The notes under the pieces: model-generated
The model's input: the letters and a program-made list of their open reading frames with translations, nothing else
Told to the model about the DNA's origin: nothing
Databases searched by the model: none
Shown: piece after piece, positions 53,225-62,267 of the stretch
How the letters are laid out: each line of letters starts with the position of its first letter
Numbering within the stretch: the first letter of the stretch is position 1
NCBI RefSeq assembly: GCF_000156335.1
Contig: NZ_DS999215.1
Location: 112,598-176,597, forward strand
Direction of reading: 5' to 3'
Source: Roseobacter sp. GAI101
Lineage (GTDB): Bacteria; Pseudomonadota; Alphaproteobacteria; Rhodobacterales; Rhodobacteraceae
Length of the DNA stretch: 64,000 bases
Program-made: the position numbers and the translations under genes

Positions 53225-54619
53225 CTAGATCACAAACGCGTAGATCAATACCCACACCGACAACGCGACACCACAGATCAACGTATATGCACCGTTCCAC
53301 AGCAGTCCCACACGAAGCGCACTGATCCCAGCGAATGAGCCAATAAGAAGCGTGGTTGCCGTAAAAGGCGAACTTGCGCCGCTCAGCGCCCACCCGGCCG
53401 TCAGTGCAACCACAAGCGCCGTGGGTTGCACACCCAGACTGGCCGCGTCAGGTATCAAAGGTGCGATCAGCGTAACGGCAAGGATCGGGTTCATGCCAAT
53501 CTGACCCGCCAGCGGGATAATCCAAACAAAGGCAACCAAGATGATCCAAGGGGGCACCGTTGAAAGATCCAACCCTGCTTTGAGCATCAAGGGCCCCAAC
53601 AACTGCGAACCAACAGTGCCAATATAACCCGCCATCATCAGCAAAATCAGCTCACCACGATATCCGGGCAGTTCCACGAGAACATAGCTTTTGATTTGGG
53701 CACCAGTGCTGGCAAACGGGGCATCAGACCAGTGCTGGATCAGCATCCAGGCCAAGGCGATAGCGGGTACCAAAACGGCCACCAAACCAACAATCCGCGC
53801 ATCCGAAACTTCGTGCAAACTGACAACACCGACCACCAGAACCGTCAAAAGCGCGAGCAACGGTAACATCGTGGACCAGGTTCCGGTCGGCTCTGTTCGG
53901 ACCGGCGTTACCGTCAAATGCGGTTTGAATACAGTATCCAGACCCCAGCCGATGCCAGCCAGAATGAATGCCGTCATGAGCCCCGGGACCAAGACCTGCG
54001 TCCATGTGGTATTCGGAATGACGCTTATGGAAATTGCCATCGCAAACGAAAGCGGCGACCACGGTAAAGACGAGACAAAGCCGCGTTGGATGGCCAGTAA
54101 CATGCGCCTGATACGGTGTCCGCGAATTTCGGCATCGGGTTCCGTTTTCGCATTGGTCATCGCCAGCGTACCCAGAAGTTGAATGGAACCATAGTTCAGC
54201 AACAAGGCGAATGCTTGCCCGCCAAGCGTCAGAGCGGCATAGCGACGACCCGGCTTTTGCTCGGCCAGAAAGGTTCCTGCGCGTTGAATAGCAGGAGACG
54301 TCTGGGCCACAGTTCTGAGCGTCGACAGCGCCGAAAAGAACGCTCCGATGAATGCCGCCGTACTCAAACCCTTTATGACAATATCAAGCCAGTCACGGTT
54401 GTTGACCGCCAGCGCAACACTTAAAATCAGCCCCACCAGAACGAAAGCCTTGCGCGACAATCGCACCTGAGATGTCAGGATCGCAACCAGGCTCAGAACG
54501 AGAACCGGTTTGAGAGGTTCACTCCACTTGGCCACGCCCCATTCATTGCAGATCACAAGCACCGTCATCGCGCAAAGAAGAAGCCCCGAAGCTTTGTCGG
54601 CAAATGCGCGTAGTTTCAT
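53225..54619 (-). CDS. Unrecognised 12-TM permease-like membrane protein
   Basis: This 464-residue protein has about 12 hydrophobic segments with a central polar loop (KTEPDAEIRGHRIRRMLLA) and a near-terminal motif WALSGASSPFTATTLLIG that resembles the re-entrant or substrate-loop motifs of ion-transporter (IT) superfamily permeases. It belongs in the general class of ArsB/citrate/anion permeases by layout only; I cannot assign a substrate. It is monocistronic by spacing. Confidence 0.7.
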   Translation of the reverse strand: MKLRAFADKASGLLLCAMTVLVICNEWGVAKWSEPLKPVLVLSLVAILTSQVRLSRKAFVLVGLILSVALAVNNRDWLDIVIKGLSTAAFIGAFFSALSTLRTVAQTSPAIQRAGTFLAEQKPGRRYAALTLGGQAFALLLNYGSIQLLGTLAMTNAKTEPDAEIRGHRIRRMLLAIQRGFVSSLPWSPLSFAMAISISVIPNTTWTQVLVPGLMTAFILAGIGWGLDTVFKPHLTVTPVRTEPTGTWSTMLPLLALLTVLVVGVVSLHEVSDARIVGLVAVLVPAIALAWMLIQHWSDAPFASTGAQIKSYVLVELPGYRGELILLMMAGYIGTVGSQLLGPLMLKAGLDLSTVPPWIILVAFVWIIPLAGQIGMNPILAVTLIAPLIPDAASLGVQPTALVVALTAGWALSGASSPFTATTLLIGSFAGISALRVGLLWNGAYTLICGVALSVWVLIYAFVI

Positions 54620-55036
54620 AATCGTCTCTATTGCTCGATCAAGGTCTTCCGAACGGCTACCGGTTCAGGGCAAGTTAAGAATTCACACGGATGATCTTAG
54701 ACCAGTGTCTGACGCAAGTGCCAATATCCGATTGAAGGATGATCCCAGACACGTTTCGTGACGCTGCTTTTTCTTGCACTCAACTAATAGGCTGCTTTTG
54801 TCGGTACGTTTCAATAGAACCTGGAAACACTGCGCGGGATTGGCTGACGCGCGATACGCCTGCCAAGTGCTGTCAAAGCCTGAGTGGAACCGGGCAGGCA
54901 CCGGACTTCAATTTTTCTACACCGTTACATTTCTGAAGATACAAATTATTATTTGTCTCTAACTCGGCAGATGCCAGACTATTCATGTCTGCTTTCGAAT
55001 GTCGAAGGCACAAAATTCGTTGGACGATCTGCGGAC
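54620..55036. other. Intergenic, no gene recognised
   Basis: This 417-bp gap lies between the permease and the TetR gene, both minus strand. No frame resembles a known protein and no repeat was noticed. Presumably it holds the permease promoter. Confidence 0.35.
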
Positions 55037-55636
55037 CTAACCCATGGCGACTGGTGGCTGACTGACCACATCGACCATTGTCCGAAGCCGAACGAAGACT
55101 TCGTCAACACGGGCGGCAAACGGGGTTTCATCCTGGTCAATCGATCGGATGATCCCGCCGATGGCCATCACGACAGCACTGGCAAGCATTTCCATGACAA
55201 CGGGGTCGGTATCGGGTGACCGCCGGGCGAAAAATCCGGAAAGTTCGGCGAGCAACAGGCGCATCGACGCGTCATGGGCTGCGCGAAGGACCGGATGCAT
55301 TTCAATCAGGTTGCGCAATGTCCGAATGATTTCTCTGTCTTCTTCCAACTGGCCAAGATGGGCGATCACCAGTGCCTCAAGATCCTCAAGGAATGTCCCT
55401 GACCCGTTCACAAAATCAGCCACCACGTCGTCGGGGAAAGGCGGCGGACGCGCGATTATCGCGGCTTCTTTGTTCGGAAAATAGTTGAAAAAGGTCCGCT
55501 GGCTGACGCCGCTGCGTGCACTGATCGCTTCCGTCGTGACATTTTCAAAGCCTTCCTCAAAGCAAAGTTCTATTGCCGCGAGCCTTATTTCACGACTGGT
55601 TTGCTGCTTGCGACGTTCCCTGAGGGTGGTGGTCAT
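55037..55636 (-). CDS. TetR family transcriptional regulator
   Basis: This 199-residue repressor has an N-terminal helix-turn-helix (about 10-57, VTTEAISARSGVSQRTFFNYF) and an all-helical ligand-binding domain. The Met at 55636 is preferred since the 36 residues upstream in the frame are not domain-like. It is divergent from the RND efflux remnant at 55766, so it formerly repressed that operon; the efflux pump is no longer present, leaving a regulator with possibly no local target. Full and apparently intact. Confidence 0.88.
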   Translation of the reverse strand: MTTTLRERRKQQTSREIRLAAIELCFEEGFENVTTEAISARSGVSQRTFFNYFPNKEAAIIARPPPFPDDVVADFVNGSGTFLEDLEALVIAHLGQLEEDREIIRTLRNLIEMHPVLRAAHDASMRLLLAELSGFFARRSPDTDPVVMEMLASAVVMAIGGIIRSIDQDETPFAARVDEVFVRLRTMVDVVSQPPVAMG

Positions 55637-55657
55637 GAAGGATTCTCCCGATATTGT

Positions 55658-55683
55658 GGTGCATCCTATGTCATGTTTGCACC
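55658..55683 (+). promoter_or_regulatory. Inverted repeat, possible TetR operator
   Basis: GGTGCA (55658-55663) and TGCACC (55678-55683) form inverted arms 14 bp apart in the divergent intergenic region between the TetR gene and the efflux remnant. Position fits an operator; the arms are short, so confidence is low. Confidence 0.3.
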
Positions 55684-55765
55684 GTAGGCAAGTTCTGCGT
55701 ATCAGGAACGAAACTACATGAGTCGTCCCCCGGTGGCGTGTCATTTCGGCAAGGAAATTTTTACG

Positions 55766-57210
55766 ATGATCAAATCAACGATGGTCGCCAACGCCCTTCG
55801 AACTGCAGCCCTGTGGGGCGCATTCATTTTTGGGATAGGGGCTGCATCTGCGCAGGGGATGCCGGCGTGATGTCTGGGCCGGTGAACGTCGGCGTGATCA
55901 CCGCCGAAACCCAAAACGTGCCTTTCACCGTCACCTTACCCGCCCGCGCGGTGGCCTTTCAGGACGCGAAGATCCGGCCCACAGTGGAAGGTATCGTTGA
56001 AAGCGTTGACTACGAACCGGGCGCGCGGGTGTCTGCGGGCGATCTGATGTTCACCTTGCGCAAAGACAGATACGCAGCAGCAGCGGCAGCAGCACGGGCC
56101 GAAACCGCAGGCGCACAAGGTGCTGTCGATTCCGCACAAAAAACCGTTGATCGCTACCGCGAGCTGGTGGGATCAGGCGTCACCCAGGCCGATCTTGATC
56201 CAGCCGAAGCGGCGCTATTGCAGGCAAAGGCCACGCTCAGTTCTGCCAATTCCGCCGTTACGGTTGCTGACCTTGACCTTACAGGCACCGAAATTTGCAG
56301 CCCGATTGATGGCATTTCATCGGTTGCCGCGATTTCGGTCGGGGCGGTGGTCACGGCCAACCAGACCGACGCCTTGGCCACGGTCACGCGCTTGGACCCG
56401 ATCTATATCGACATGACGGAATCAAGCGCACGGATGCTGCGCGTGCGCGCACAGGAAAACGCAGGTGCCGCGTCAGAGCTGGACCGTGTGCAGGCGCAGG
56501 CCCTGCTGGAAGAAGCCCGCGCCTCGCTTCCCGCGCTTGAGACCGGATTTGAAAACGCGGTCTATGGCATTGCAACCTTGCTGGCCGAACCTGCCGGACC
56601 GCTGATGGCTGATCTGCGCAAGGGTGCCCCGCAACCCTATCCCAAGGGCGGCAGCGCCGCAGGCGTGCCTGCTGATCTGTTCCGCAACCGGTCGGATGTG
56701 CGCGCCTCTGAACGCAAATTGGCGGCGGCTGTCGCAAATGTCGGCATCGCCGAGGCCGATCTATATCCTTCGGTTTCACTGACCGGCACCGTGACTGCCG
56801 CGGGCAACGGATCATGGGGTTTCGGCCCCTCCCTGTCGCTGCCGGTTGCCTCCCAAAGCCGTCTGCGCGCCAGCCGCGCCCAAGCCATCAGCCAGGCAAA
56901 GCAAGCAGAGCTGGACTGGCGCGCGCAAATCCTGAATGCTGTCGAAGACACACAATCCGCGCAAAGCGCCTATCGGCGCAACCAACGCGCGCTTGCCACC
57001 TTCCGGTCGACGTCTGCGTCTTATGCCCGCGCACTTGAGCTTTCGCGCGCGACCTATTCGGCCGGGACAACAGACCTTCTCAATCTGTTGGATGCCGAAA
57101 TGTCTAGGTCAACCGTTCGACTGTCTGTCGCCGGTGACGCGCAAAATCTGACAAACAGCTGGATAAACCTTCAGGTTTCAACGGGCCGGGGATGGGCAGC
57201 CACCCCGTAG
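55766..57210 (+). pseudogene. Collapsed RND efflux operon: adaptor (AcrA-like) fused in frame to outer-membrane factor (NodT-like)
   Basis: The original start at 55766 (AAGGAA nine bases upstream) gives a signal peptide ending in GIGAASAQG, but TGA at 55868 stops it. A missing G in GCG-GTG (about 55866) explains the shift, because the other frame continues as VNVGVITAETQNVPF, a typical RND adaptor. The adaptor runs through the lipoyl and hairpin parts to DPIYIDMTESSARMLRVR. At about 56431-56470 it changes to the C-terminal half of an outer-membrane factor (AGAASELDRVQAQALLEEAR, then FRNRSDVRASERKLAAAVA). The adaptor's beta-barrel end, the pump and half of the outer-membrane factor are gone. 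The fusion stays in frame, so the deletion is clean. Confidence 0.85.
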
Positions 57211-57377
57211 TGTCCCCGCGCACCCGTCGCCAATTGTCTTTGATTGCTGGGCCAGGGCCGTCTTTTGACGACACCCACCAAAGGGTAAACAGGCTATGTA
57301 TGTTCGGGAGGGAACATAGACCTATCTGAACGCGACATAACGCCAGGGGCCTGCATGACTACGTGGCAGGATTTATC

Positions 57378-57729
57378 GGCTCTGTCGCAACGCTTTAGCT
57401 GGGCTGAAGAACGGTCCTCCTTGAACATTATATGCTGCGTGCACGGCGGGTTATTGGAATGAGAACAGGCCATTGGCGTCGAATTGACGCTTTCGGATCA
57501 TGTGGGTGTCCTCGATCCTGGCGATGGTTGCGGCAGCAGAATGGAAAGCCTTGAAGCCGAGCTTGGGACGGATGATCCGTTTGATATACCGGTGGTCACA
57601 TCCGCTCACCCCGGTCGCGGAAATCCCCTGCAGTCTTGCAGACCCGGTCGGAACCCCAAAAGTTTGCGACAAGGCCAGCAGAGGTGCCTGCCAAGTCGAT
57701 AGCCATGATTCAGGCTGAAGCCTCGGCAC
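57378..57729 (-). mobile_element. IS6 family element remnant: terminal repeat plus transposase C-terminal part
   Basis: The sequence GGCTCTGTCGCAA at 57378-57390 is an IS6-type terminal inverted repeat. On the minus strand, 57451-57600 encodes CDHRYIKRIIRPKLGFKAF and HMIRKRQ, the standard C-terminal part of an IS6 transposase, followed by the stop about 70 bp from the repeat as in intact elements. The 5' two-thirds of the gene are missing; the frame further upstream does not match. Confidence 0.7.
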
Positions 57730-57851
57730 GCAGTGCAGTCGCCCGAGGGATGGGCAGAAGAAAGACTTCTAATTAAATATCAATACTTTAAAGGCAGCTT
57801 TATAATTGCAATTATGTCAAAAATTATCATGGCTGGATTGACGTGAGCTGT

Positions 57852-58133
57852 CTAAAATCCCTGTATACGCAAGTCGATCGCGGTTGTGACCTTCTCAAAC
57901 TCTTCAGCGAGTTTTCCAACGGAAGTCTTAAGAATGTCGGTGGGTATCGCCGCCATAAACTGCGTTACCATAACGACTGGCTCATCATTGAATTCGAAAA
58001 TTGGGTTGAGCGTCGTTGCCGGGTTTGGTGCGATTGATGACGGCAGCAAAGGCACAACAACGCGTGTGTTCAGATCACACAACAGATCCGTTTGAACGTC
58101 CAGAAGGTAGCCGTTTCCAGAGGGGTTGGAAAG
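57852..58133 (-). pseudogene. ccdB: N-terminally truncated ccdB-family toxin
   Basis: The minus-strand frame encodes NPSGNGYLLDVQTDLL, then LNTRVVVPLLP, LNPIFEFNDEPVVMVTQ and a terminal RIQGF. This is the CcdB pattern (gyrase-poisoning toxin), including the C-terminal helix and the usual ending. About the first eight residues (the MxxYxVYxN start) are missing and a TGA at 58136-58134 blocks the frame. No ccdA antitoxin is found upstream on this strand. The surrounding sequence is IS6 debris, so the pair was probably disrupted by insertion and deletion, leaving a toxin that cannot start normally. Confidence 0.7.
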
Positions 58134-58208
58134 TCATGAGTCCACCTACTTACGAGAAAGTAAACCCCAGAGAAATGCGCGTTATTCATGTGCATCATTT
58201 ATGCGTAC

Positions 58209-58538
58209 GGACTTTGTTGCACTGACCTGTAACGGTCCCAGGGATGATTTTTTCAGTCGTCATTTCGAGCGCAAAAACCGTGTCACAGGTCGAAGGCATC
58301 TGACCTTGCGTGGCGATATGGGACGGTGGAGAGGCGGTAGCAGCGGGGTCTGAACATTGCGTTGATTTGATCGTGGGACGCGAGGAACCTTTGTGGCTGT
58401 CGGATCAATTTGAACATGACAAAACGCTAGACGTGCCAAAGTCCGGCAGCATATCAGCAATACCGTTCGCAGCGCTCGCAGCCTAACCCTGTCCTAAACC
58501 CCACCTTCTTAACCCAGCCAGAAATTTGCGACACTGCC
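58209..58538 (-). mobile_element. Internally deleted IS6-type element with transposase tail
   Basis: The minus-strand frame 58417-58283 (44 codons) reads MFKLIRQPQRFLASHDQIN, then FRPRCYRLSTVPYRHARSDAF, which matches the C-terminal tail of IS6-type transposases (FRPRRxxLSAxSYRHARxDAF). A terminal-repeat-like GGCAGTGTCGCAAATTT (reverse strand, 58538-58522) lies on the right side and a weaker GGACTTTGTTGCA (58209-58221) on the left. Most of the transposase between is missing. It is a second, more degraded element of a kind related to the one at 57378. Confidence 0.55.
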
Positions 58539-58802
58539 TCCGACGGCGTTGCCCGTTCAAACGCGCCGTTTGACGTCCCTCTCGCGTAGGGCGCGTTCAA
58601 AGGCTTTGTCGATCCTTGCAACATGGGCCCACTTAGGCGAGGCCTTTTCATCAGCCACCGATGAACAGTTTTAGGTTTGAAAATGCTTTGTGTTTCCATG
58701 GCATGGACATTCGGTTTGCCTCCAGATTATGTCTTCAAACAAGTGGTCGGGTTTTCTGCCGGTTCGCTTAAACGAGTCTAATCGATATCGGGAGGATACA
58801 TT
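58539..58802. other. Remaining flank before the TRAP binding-protein gene
   Basis: This stretch carries no recognised gene. A minus-strand frame to 58699 has no family resemblance. The ribosome site GGGAGGA for the next gene occurs at 58790-58796. Confidence 0.4.
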
Positions 58803-59897
58803 ATGGATCGTCGTTCTTTTATTCGAAATGCGGGTGTAGTTGGTGTTGGCGCTGCGGCGAGCACTCTAGCTGCTCCGGCTGTTGCCCAAGGTAATATCAC
58901 TTGGCGTATGGTCACAACGTGGCCGAAAAACTTCCCGGGTCTGGGTGTTGGCGCGCAGCGTCTGGCGGACCGCGTTACGGCTGCTTCGGGCGGGCGCCTG
59001 ACGGTTCAGGTCTATTCCGCTGGCGAGCTTGTGCCGCCGCTTCAGTCTCTGGATGCTGTGATTGACGGCAGCGCCGAGATGAGCCACGGCGCTGCCTACT
59101 ACTGGCAAAACAAGTCGCCTGCGCTGTCCTTTTTTACGGGTGTACCCTACGGCATGACCACGCCCGAGCTGACGGCTTGGGTCCGGTTCCTCGGCGGTCA
59201 GGAAATCTGGGATGAAATCTATGACCAGTTCGGCGTCCAAGGCTTTTTGTCGGGCAACACAGGCACACAAGCCGGTGGTTGGTTCCGCAATGAACTGAAA
59301 AGCGTTGAAGATGTAAAAGGCATCCGGTTCCGGACACCTGGCCTTGGCGGTCGCGTTTGGGAGAAACTGGGCGCAACAGTCACCAACATGGCAGCGGGCG
59401 AGATTTTCCAAGCGCTGCAATCAGGTACGCTTGACGCTGCCGAATTTGTTGGCCCCTACAACGACCTCGCGCTTGGCTTCCACCAAGTGGCCAAGAACTA
59501 CTATATGCCATCCTTTGTTGAGCCTGGCCTTGCAACCGAACTGGTTGTTGACAAGAAGAAGTATCAGGAACTGCCCGATGATCTTCAGGCAATCATCCGC
59601 GACGTCTGCCAAGCCGAATATGATCAGGTATCGGCCGACTTCTACGCCAATGATCCACGTGCGTTGAGAACACTGGTGAACGATCACGGTGTGATTGTAC
59701 GCGACTTCCCCGAAGACATCATGGAAGCCGGTGCCAAGGCATCCGTGGAAGTGATTGAAGAGCTTCGCGCGAGCGATGATCCTTTGGTCAAGAAGACGAC
59801 CGAGAGCTTTATCGAGGCGCTGAACCTCGTGCGGACGCGGACAGAAGGCATCGACGCGCCGTTTACCGTGGCACGCGAAAAGTACCTCAAGTACTGA
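58803..59897 (+). CDS. TRAP transporter periplasmic binding protein, TakP-like (DctP family)
   Basis: This 364-residue binding protein has a twin-arginine signal (MDRRSFIRNAG) and a hydrophobic core ending APAVAQG. The mature part reads TWRMVTTWPKNFPGLGVGA and contains KGIRFRTPGLGGRVWEKLG, the substrate Arg motif of the TakP branch that binds 2-oxo acids in Rhodobacter. Length equals that of TakP. A strong ribosome site (GGGAGGA) precedes the ATG. It is on the plus strand, while the permease genes dctM and dctQ converge from the other side and share a terminator. It probably imports pyruvate or another oxo acid; other carboxylates are possible. Confidence 0.9.
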   Translation: MDRRSFIRNAGVVGVGAAASTLAAPAVAQGNITWRMVTTWPKNFPGLGVGAQRLADRVTAASGGRLTVQVYSAGELVPPLQSLDAVIDGSAEMSHGAAYYWQNKSPALSFFTGVPYGMTTPELTAWVRFLGGQEIWDEIYDQFGVQGFLSGNTGTQAGGWFRNELKSVEDVKGIRFRTPGLGGRVWEKLGATVTNMAAGEIFQALQSGTLDAAEFVGPYNDLALGFHQVAKNYYMPSFVEPGLATELVVDKKKYQELPDDLQAIIRDVCQAEYDQVSADFYANDPRALRTLVNDHGVIVRDFPEDIMEAGAKASVEVIEELRASDDPLVKKTTESFIEALNLVRTRTEGIDAPFTVAREKYLKY

Positions 59898-59919
59898 TCT
59901 TGATCACCTTGAAACGCAA

Positions 59920-59949
59920 AAGGCCCGGTTAAAACACCGGGCCTTTTTT
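59920..59949. terminator. Bidirectional terminator between dctP-like and dctM-like genes
   Basis: AAGGCCCGGT (59920-59929) pairs with ACCGGGCCTT (59936-59945) over a 6-nt loop and is followed by T4 on the plus strand. On the minus strand the same stem is followed by TTTT. It closes both convergent transcripts. Confidence 0.85.
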
Positions 59950-59966
59950 CTTTTCCTCATAAACAA

Positions 59967-61358
59967 TTAGTTAGCGATCAGCCGCGGCAACCACGTCACG
60001 ATACCGGGGAAGGCAAAAAGGATCGCAAGTGCTACGATCTGCAAGCCGACAAAAGGCAGGATACCCTTGTAAATCGCACTTGTCGGCAAGCTGGCCGGGG
60101 CCACGCCCCGCAAATAGAACAGCGCAAAGCCGAATGGTGGGGTCAGGAACGACGTTTGCAAGTTGACGCCGACGAGAACGCCAAGCCAGACCGGATCAAC
60201 ATCCAGTGCCAACAACACCGGTGCGGTGATCGGGATCACGATGAAGATGATCTCGAACGTATCAAGGATAAATCCCAAGAAGAACATGATCAGCATAACA
60301 ACTACGACAGCCGCCATCGTGCCGCCCGGCAGATTGCTTAGGAATTCATGTACCAAATTGTCGCCGCCCATCATTCGAAAGACGACCGAAAAGACAGAAG
60401 CCCCCAGTAGAATGACAAAAACCATACTGGTGATCGTGGCTGTCGCGATAACCGTCTCATTCAGGATCTTGAAGGACAGACGCCAGCGCAGTGTCGCAAG
60501 GATCATTGCTCCAACGGCCCCCACCGACGCCGCCTCTGTCGGCGTTGCGATGCCGCCAAGTATCGAGCCGAGGACAGCCAGAACGAGCAAAAGCGGTGGG
60601 ACCAGCGCGACGAATACTTCACGCAGCAGTTCGCTTTTTTCATCCGCGGGCACAGGCGTTGCGGGGCAGGATTCAGGGTCGGTGATTGCTTTAAAAACAA
60701 CCCAGGACAAGTAAAGCGAGACCAGCAATATACCAGGCAGCAAAGCTCCGGCGAACAGGTCGCCCACCGATACAGGCACCGGCGCAAAGTTGCCTTTTGC
60801 CATCTGCACTTGGCTGTTGATGCCAGACAGCATGTCACCCATGAAGATCAGAACGGTTGAAGGCGGTATGATCTGGCCCAGTGTACCACTTGCGCAGATT
60901 ACACCCGTGGCGAGTTTGGGGTCGTACCCCGCCCGCAACATCGCAGGCAGCGAGATCAAGCCCATGGTGACGACCGTCGCACCGACCACCCCGGTCGACG
61001 CCGCCAGCATGGCACCCACCAGAACAACTGAAATACCAAGGCCGCCGCGCAGGTTACCGAACAGTTTGCCCATCGTTAGCAAAAGCTGCTCGGCGATCTG
61101 GCTGCGTTCCAGCATCACACCCATGAAGATAAACAGCGGTACCGCGACCAAAACCTCGTTCGTCATGAATCCGATATATCGGTTGGGCAGAGAGCCAAAA
61201 TTCGAAGGATCGAAGACGTCAAGCGCCAGACCAACCGCACCAAACAACAAGGAAACGCCAGCCAGCGAAAAGGCCACCGGAAACCCTAAAAGCAAGAAGC
61301 CAATGACGCCAAAAAACATCAACGCGGCAAGGATTTCGCCTATCAATACAGGATCCAT
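59967..61358 (-). CDS. TRAP transporter large permease (DctM family)
   Basis: This 463-residue permease has about 12-13 transmembrane helices and the DctM/YiaN-type motifs (GFLLLGFPVAFSLAGVS at the N-terminus and NLQTSFLTPPFGFALFY near the end). It forms the sodium-driven pore for the substrate caught by the binding protein at 58803. The start shares an overlapping base with the small-permease stop, so the two are coupled. Confidence 0.93.
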   Translation of the reverse strand: MDPVLIGEILAALMFFGVIGFLLLGFPVAFSLAGVSLLFGAVGLALDVFDPSNFGSLPNRYIGFMTNEVLVAVPLFIFMGVMLERSQIAEQLLLTMGKLFGNLRGGLGISVVLVGAMLAASTGVVGATVVTMGLISLPAMLRAGYDPKLATGVICASGTLGQIIPPSTVLIFMGDMLSGINSQVQMAKGNFAPVPVSVGDLFAGALLPGILLVSLYLSWVVFKAITDPESCPATPVPADEKSELLREVFVALVPPLLLVLAVLGSILGGIATPTEAASVGAVGAMILATLRWRLSFKILNETVIATATITSMVFVILLGASVFSVVFRMMGGDNLVHEFLSNLPGGTMAAVVVVMLIMFFLGFILDTFEIIFIVIPITAPVLLALDVDPVWLGVLVGVNLQTSFLTPPFGFALFYLRGVAPASLPTSAIYKGILPFVGLQIVALAILFAFPGIVTWLPRLIAN

Positions 61359-61936
61359 CAGACGGCCCCTTTGGGTTGATCAGAGGTGACCATGTCTTCA
61401 CCGTACTGGATCCGCTTCGGGACCAGCTGTTGATTGCCTGTTATGACCAGAATTGACCGGATGATCATTGCCAAACCCTGAAGCGCGATCAGAAATGCAA
61501 AGGCCACGATAAAGGACTTCAGAATGAAAAGACCCGGCATACCGCCCACATTCGCCGACGCCTCTGTATAGGTCCAAGACCGCAACACGAATGGCATCGA
61601 ATATGTGTAAACCACCCAAGTAAACGGCAGTAAAAACAGGAAAACGCCCAAAAGATCTGTGATTGCGCGTGTACGCATTTTTGCCGGACGATAAAATATA
61701 TCCACTCGAACGTGATCATCACGCATCAACGCAAAGCCGGCAACAGCTGTAAACATCGCTCCGTTCAGCCAGATATAAAGATCCTGCATCCAAACATAGC
61801 TGACAGCAAAGACATAACGTTGGACCACCACAGTAAAGCATACGGCGACAATCCCGAGAGATAGCCAGGAAAATGTTCGACCAATGACATTGTTGACTGC
61901 ACAGATCACTGTGGCAATCTTGGCAAGAAAATGCAT
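61358..61936 (-). CDS. TRAP transporter small permease (DctQ family)
   Basis: This 192-residue membrane protein has four predicted helices in DctQ order and is required for assembly with the large permease. The start at 61936 is preceded by AGAGG with 5-bp spacing; the longer frame is unlikely. It is coupled to dctM by TGATG overlap. The binding protein gene is convergent rather than in the same operon. Confidence 0.88.
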   Translation of the reverse strand: MHFLAKIATVICAVNNVIGRTFSWLSLGIVAVCFTVVVQRYVFAVSYVWMQDLYIWLNGAMFTAVAGFALMRDDHVRVDIFYRPAKMRTRAITDLLGVFLFLLPFTWVVYTYSMPFVLRSWTYTEASANVGGMPGLFILKSFIVAFAFLIALQGLAMIIRSILVITGNQQLVPKRIQYGEDMVTSDQPKGAV

Positions 61937-62051
61937 TTCAACCTCTCGTTTGGTGTTTCCACGGTGCCTCAATCAAAGCGCGGCACCGGAAAGTCAAGAA
62001 TTAGAACTCATTAGAACTCATATGAATGATCCCTTTTTGAACATTCGTTCA

Positions 62052-62087
62052 GGTTCTGTCGCAAAGTCTTAGCTGGGGTGAAGAACG
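62052..62087 (+). repeat. Isolated IS6-type terminal repeat
   Basis: GGTTCTGTCGCAAAGTCTTAGC and the following bases to 62087 match the end at 57378-57413 closely (GGCTCTGTCGCAACG, with the shared TTAGCTGGG, GTGAAGAACG-like continuation). No transposase lies beside it, so it is a solo end or the scar of an excised or deleted element. Confidence 0.6.
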
Positions 62088-62187
62088 AGCTGGGTCGCTA
62101 TGGGGCCGAAAGCTGAAATCGAACGCTTTGAACGTGTCTTCGGTGTTGAAAAGCCGGAAGCTCAAGAGGTCTTGGTGTAAGGACAAC

Positions 62188-62223
62188 AAAAAAGCAGGGC
62201 CGGTGATTGAACACCGGCCCTGC
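62188..62223 (-). terminator. Terminator of the small secreted protein gene
   Basis: On the minus strand GCAGGGCCGGTG (62223-62212) pairs with CACCGGCCCTGC (62205-62194) and is followed by six T (A-run 62188-62193 on the plus strand). It lies about 45 bp beyond the stop of the gene at 62268. Confidence 0.85.
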
Positions 62224-62267
62224 AAACCTTTGGGACACTTAACCTAGTGTCCGGTTAGAATATTAAC

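Noticed and set aside
58016..58225. Plus-strand ORFs over the ccdB region
   Set aside because: They are antisense to the CcdB-like frame, which has a clear family pattern.
58454..58699. 81-codon minus-strand ORF
   Set aside because: It covers the right-hand IS6-type end and has no recognisable domain, so it is likely chance or debris.
62103..62180. 26-codon ORF starting MGPKAEIERF beside the solo IS6 end
   Set aside because: It is too short, has no ribosome site and no family resemblance; it may be part of IS6 debris.
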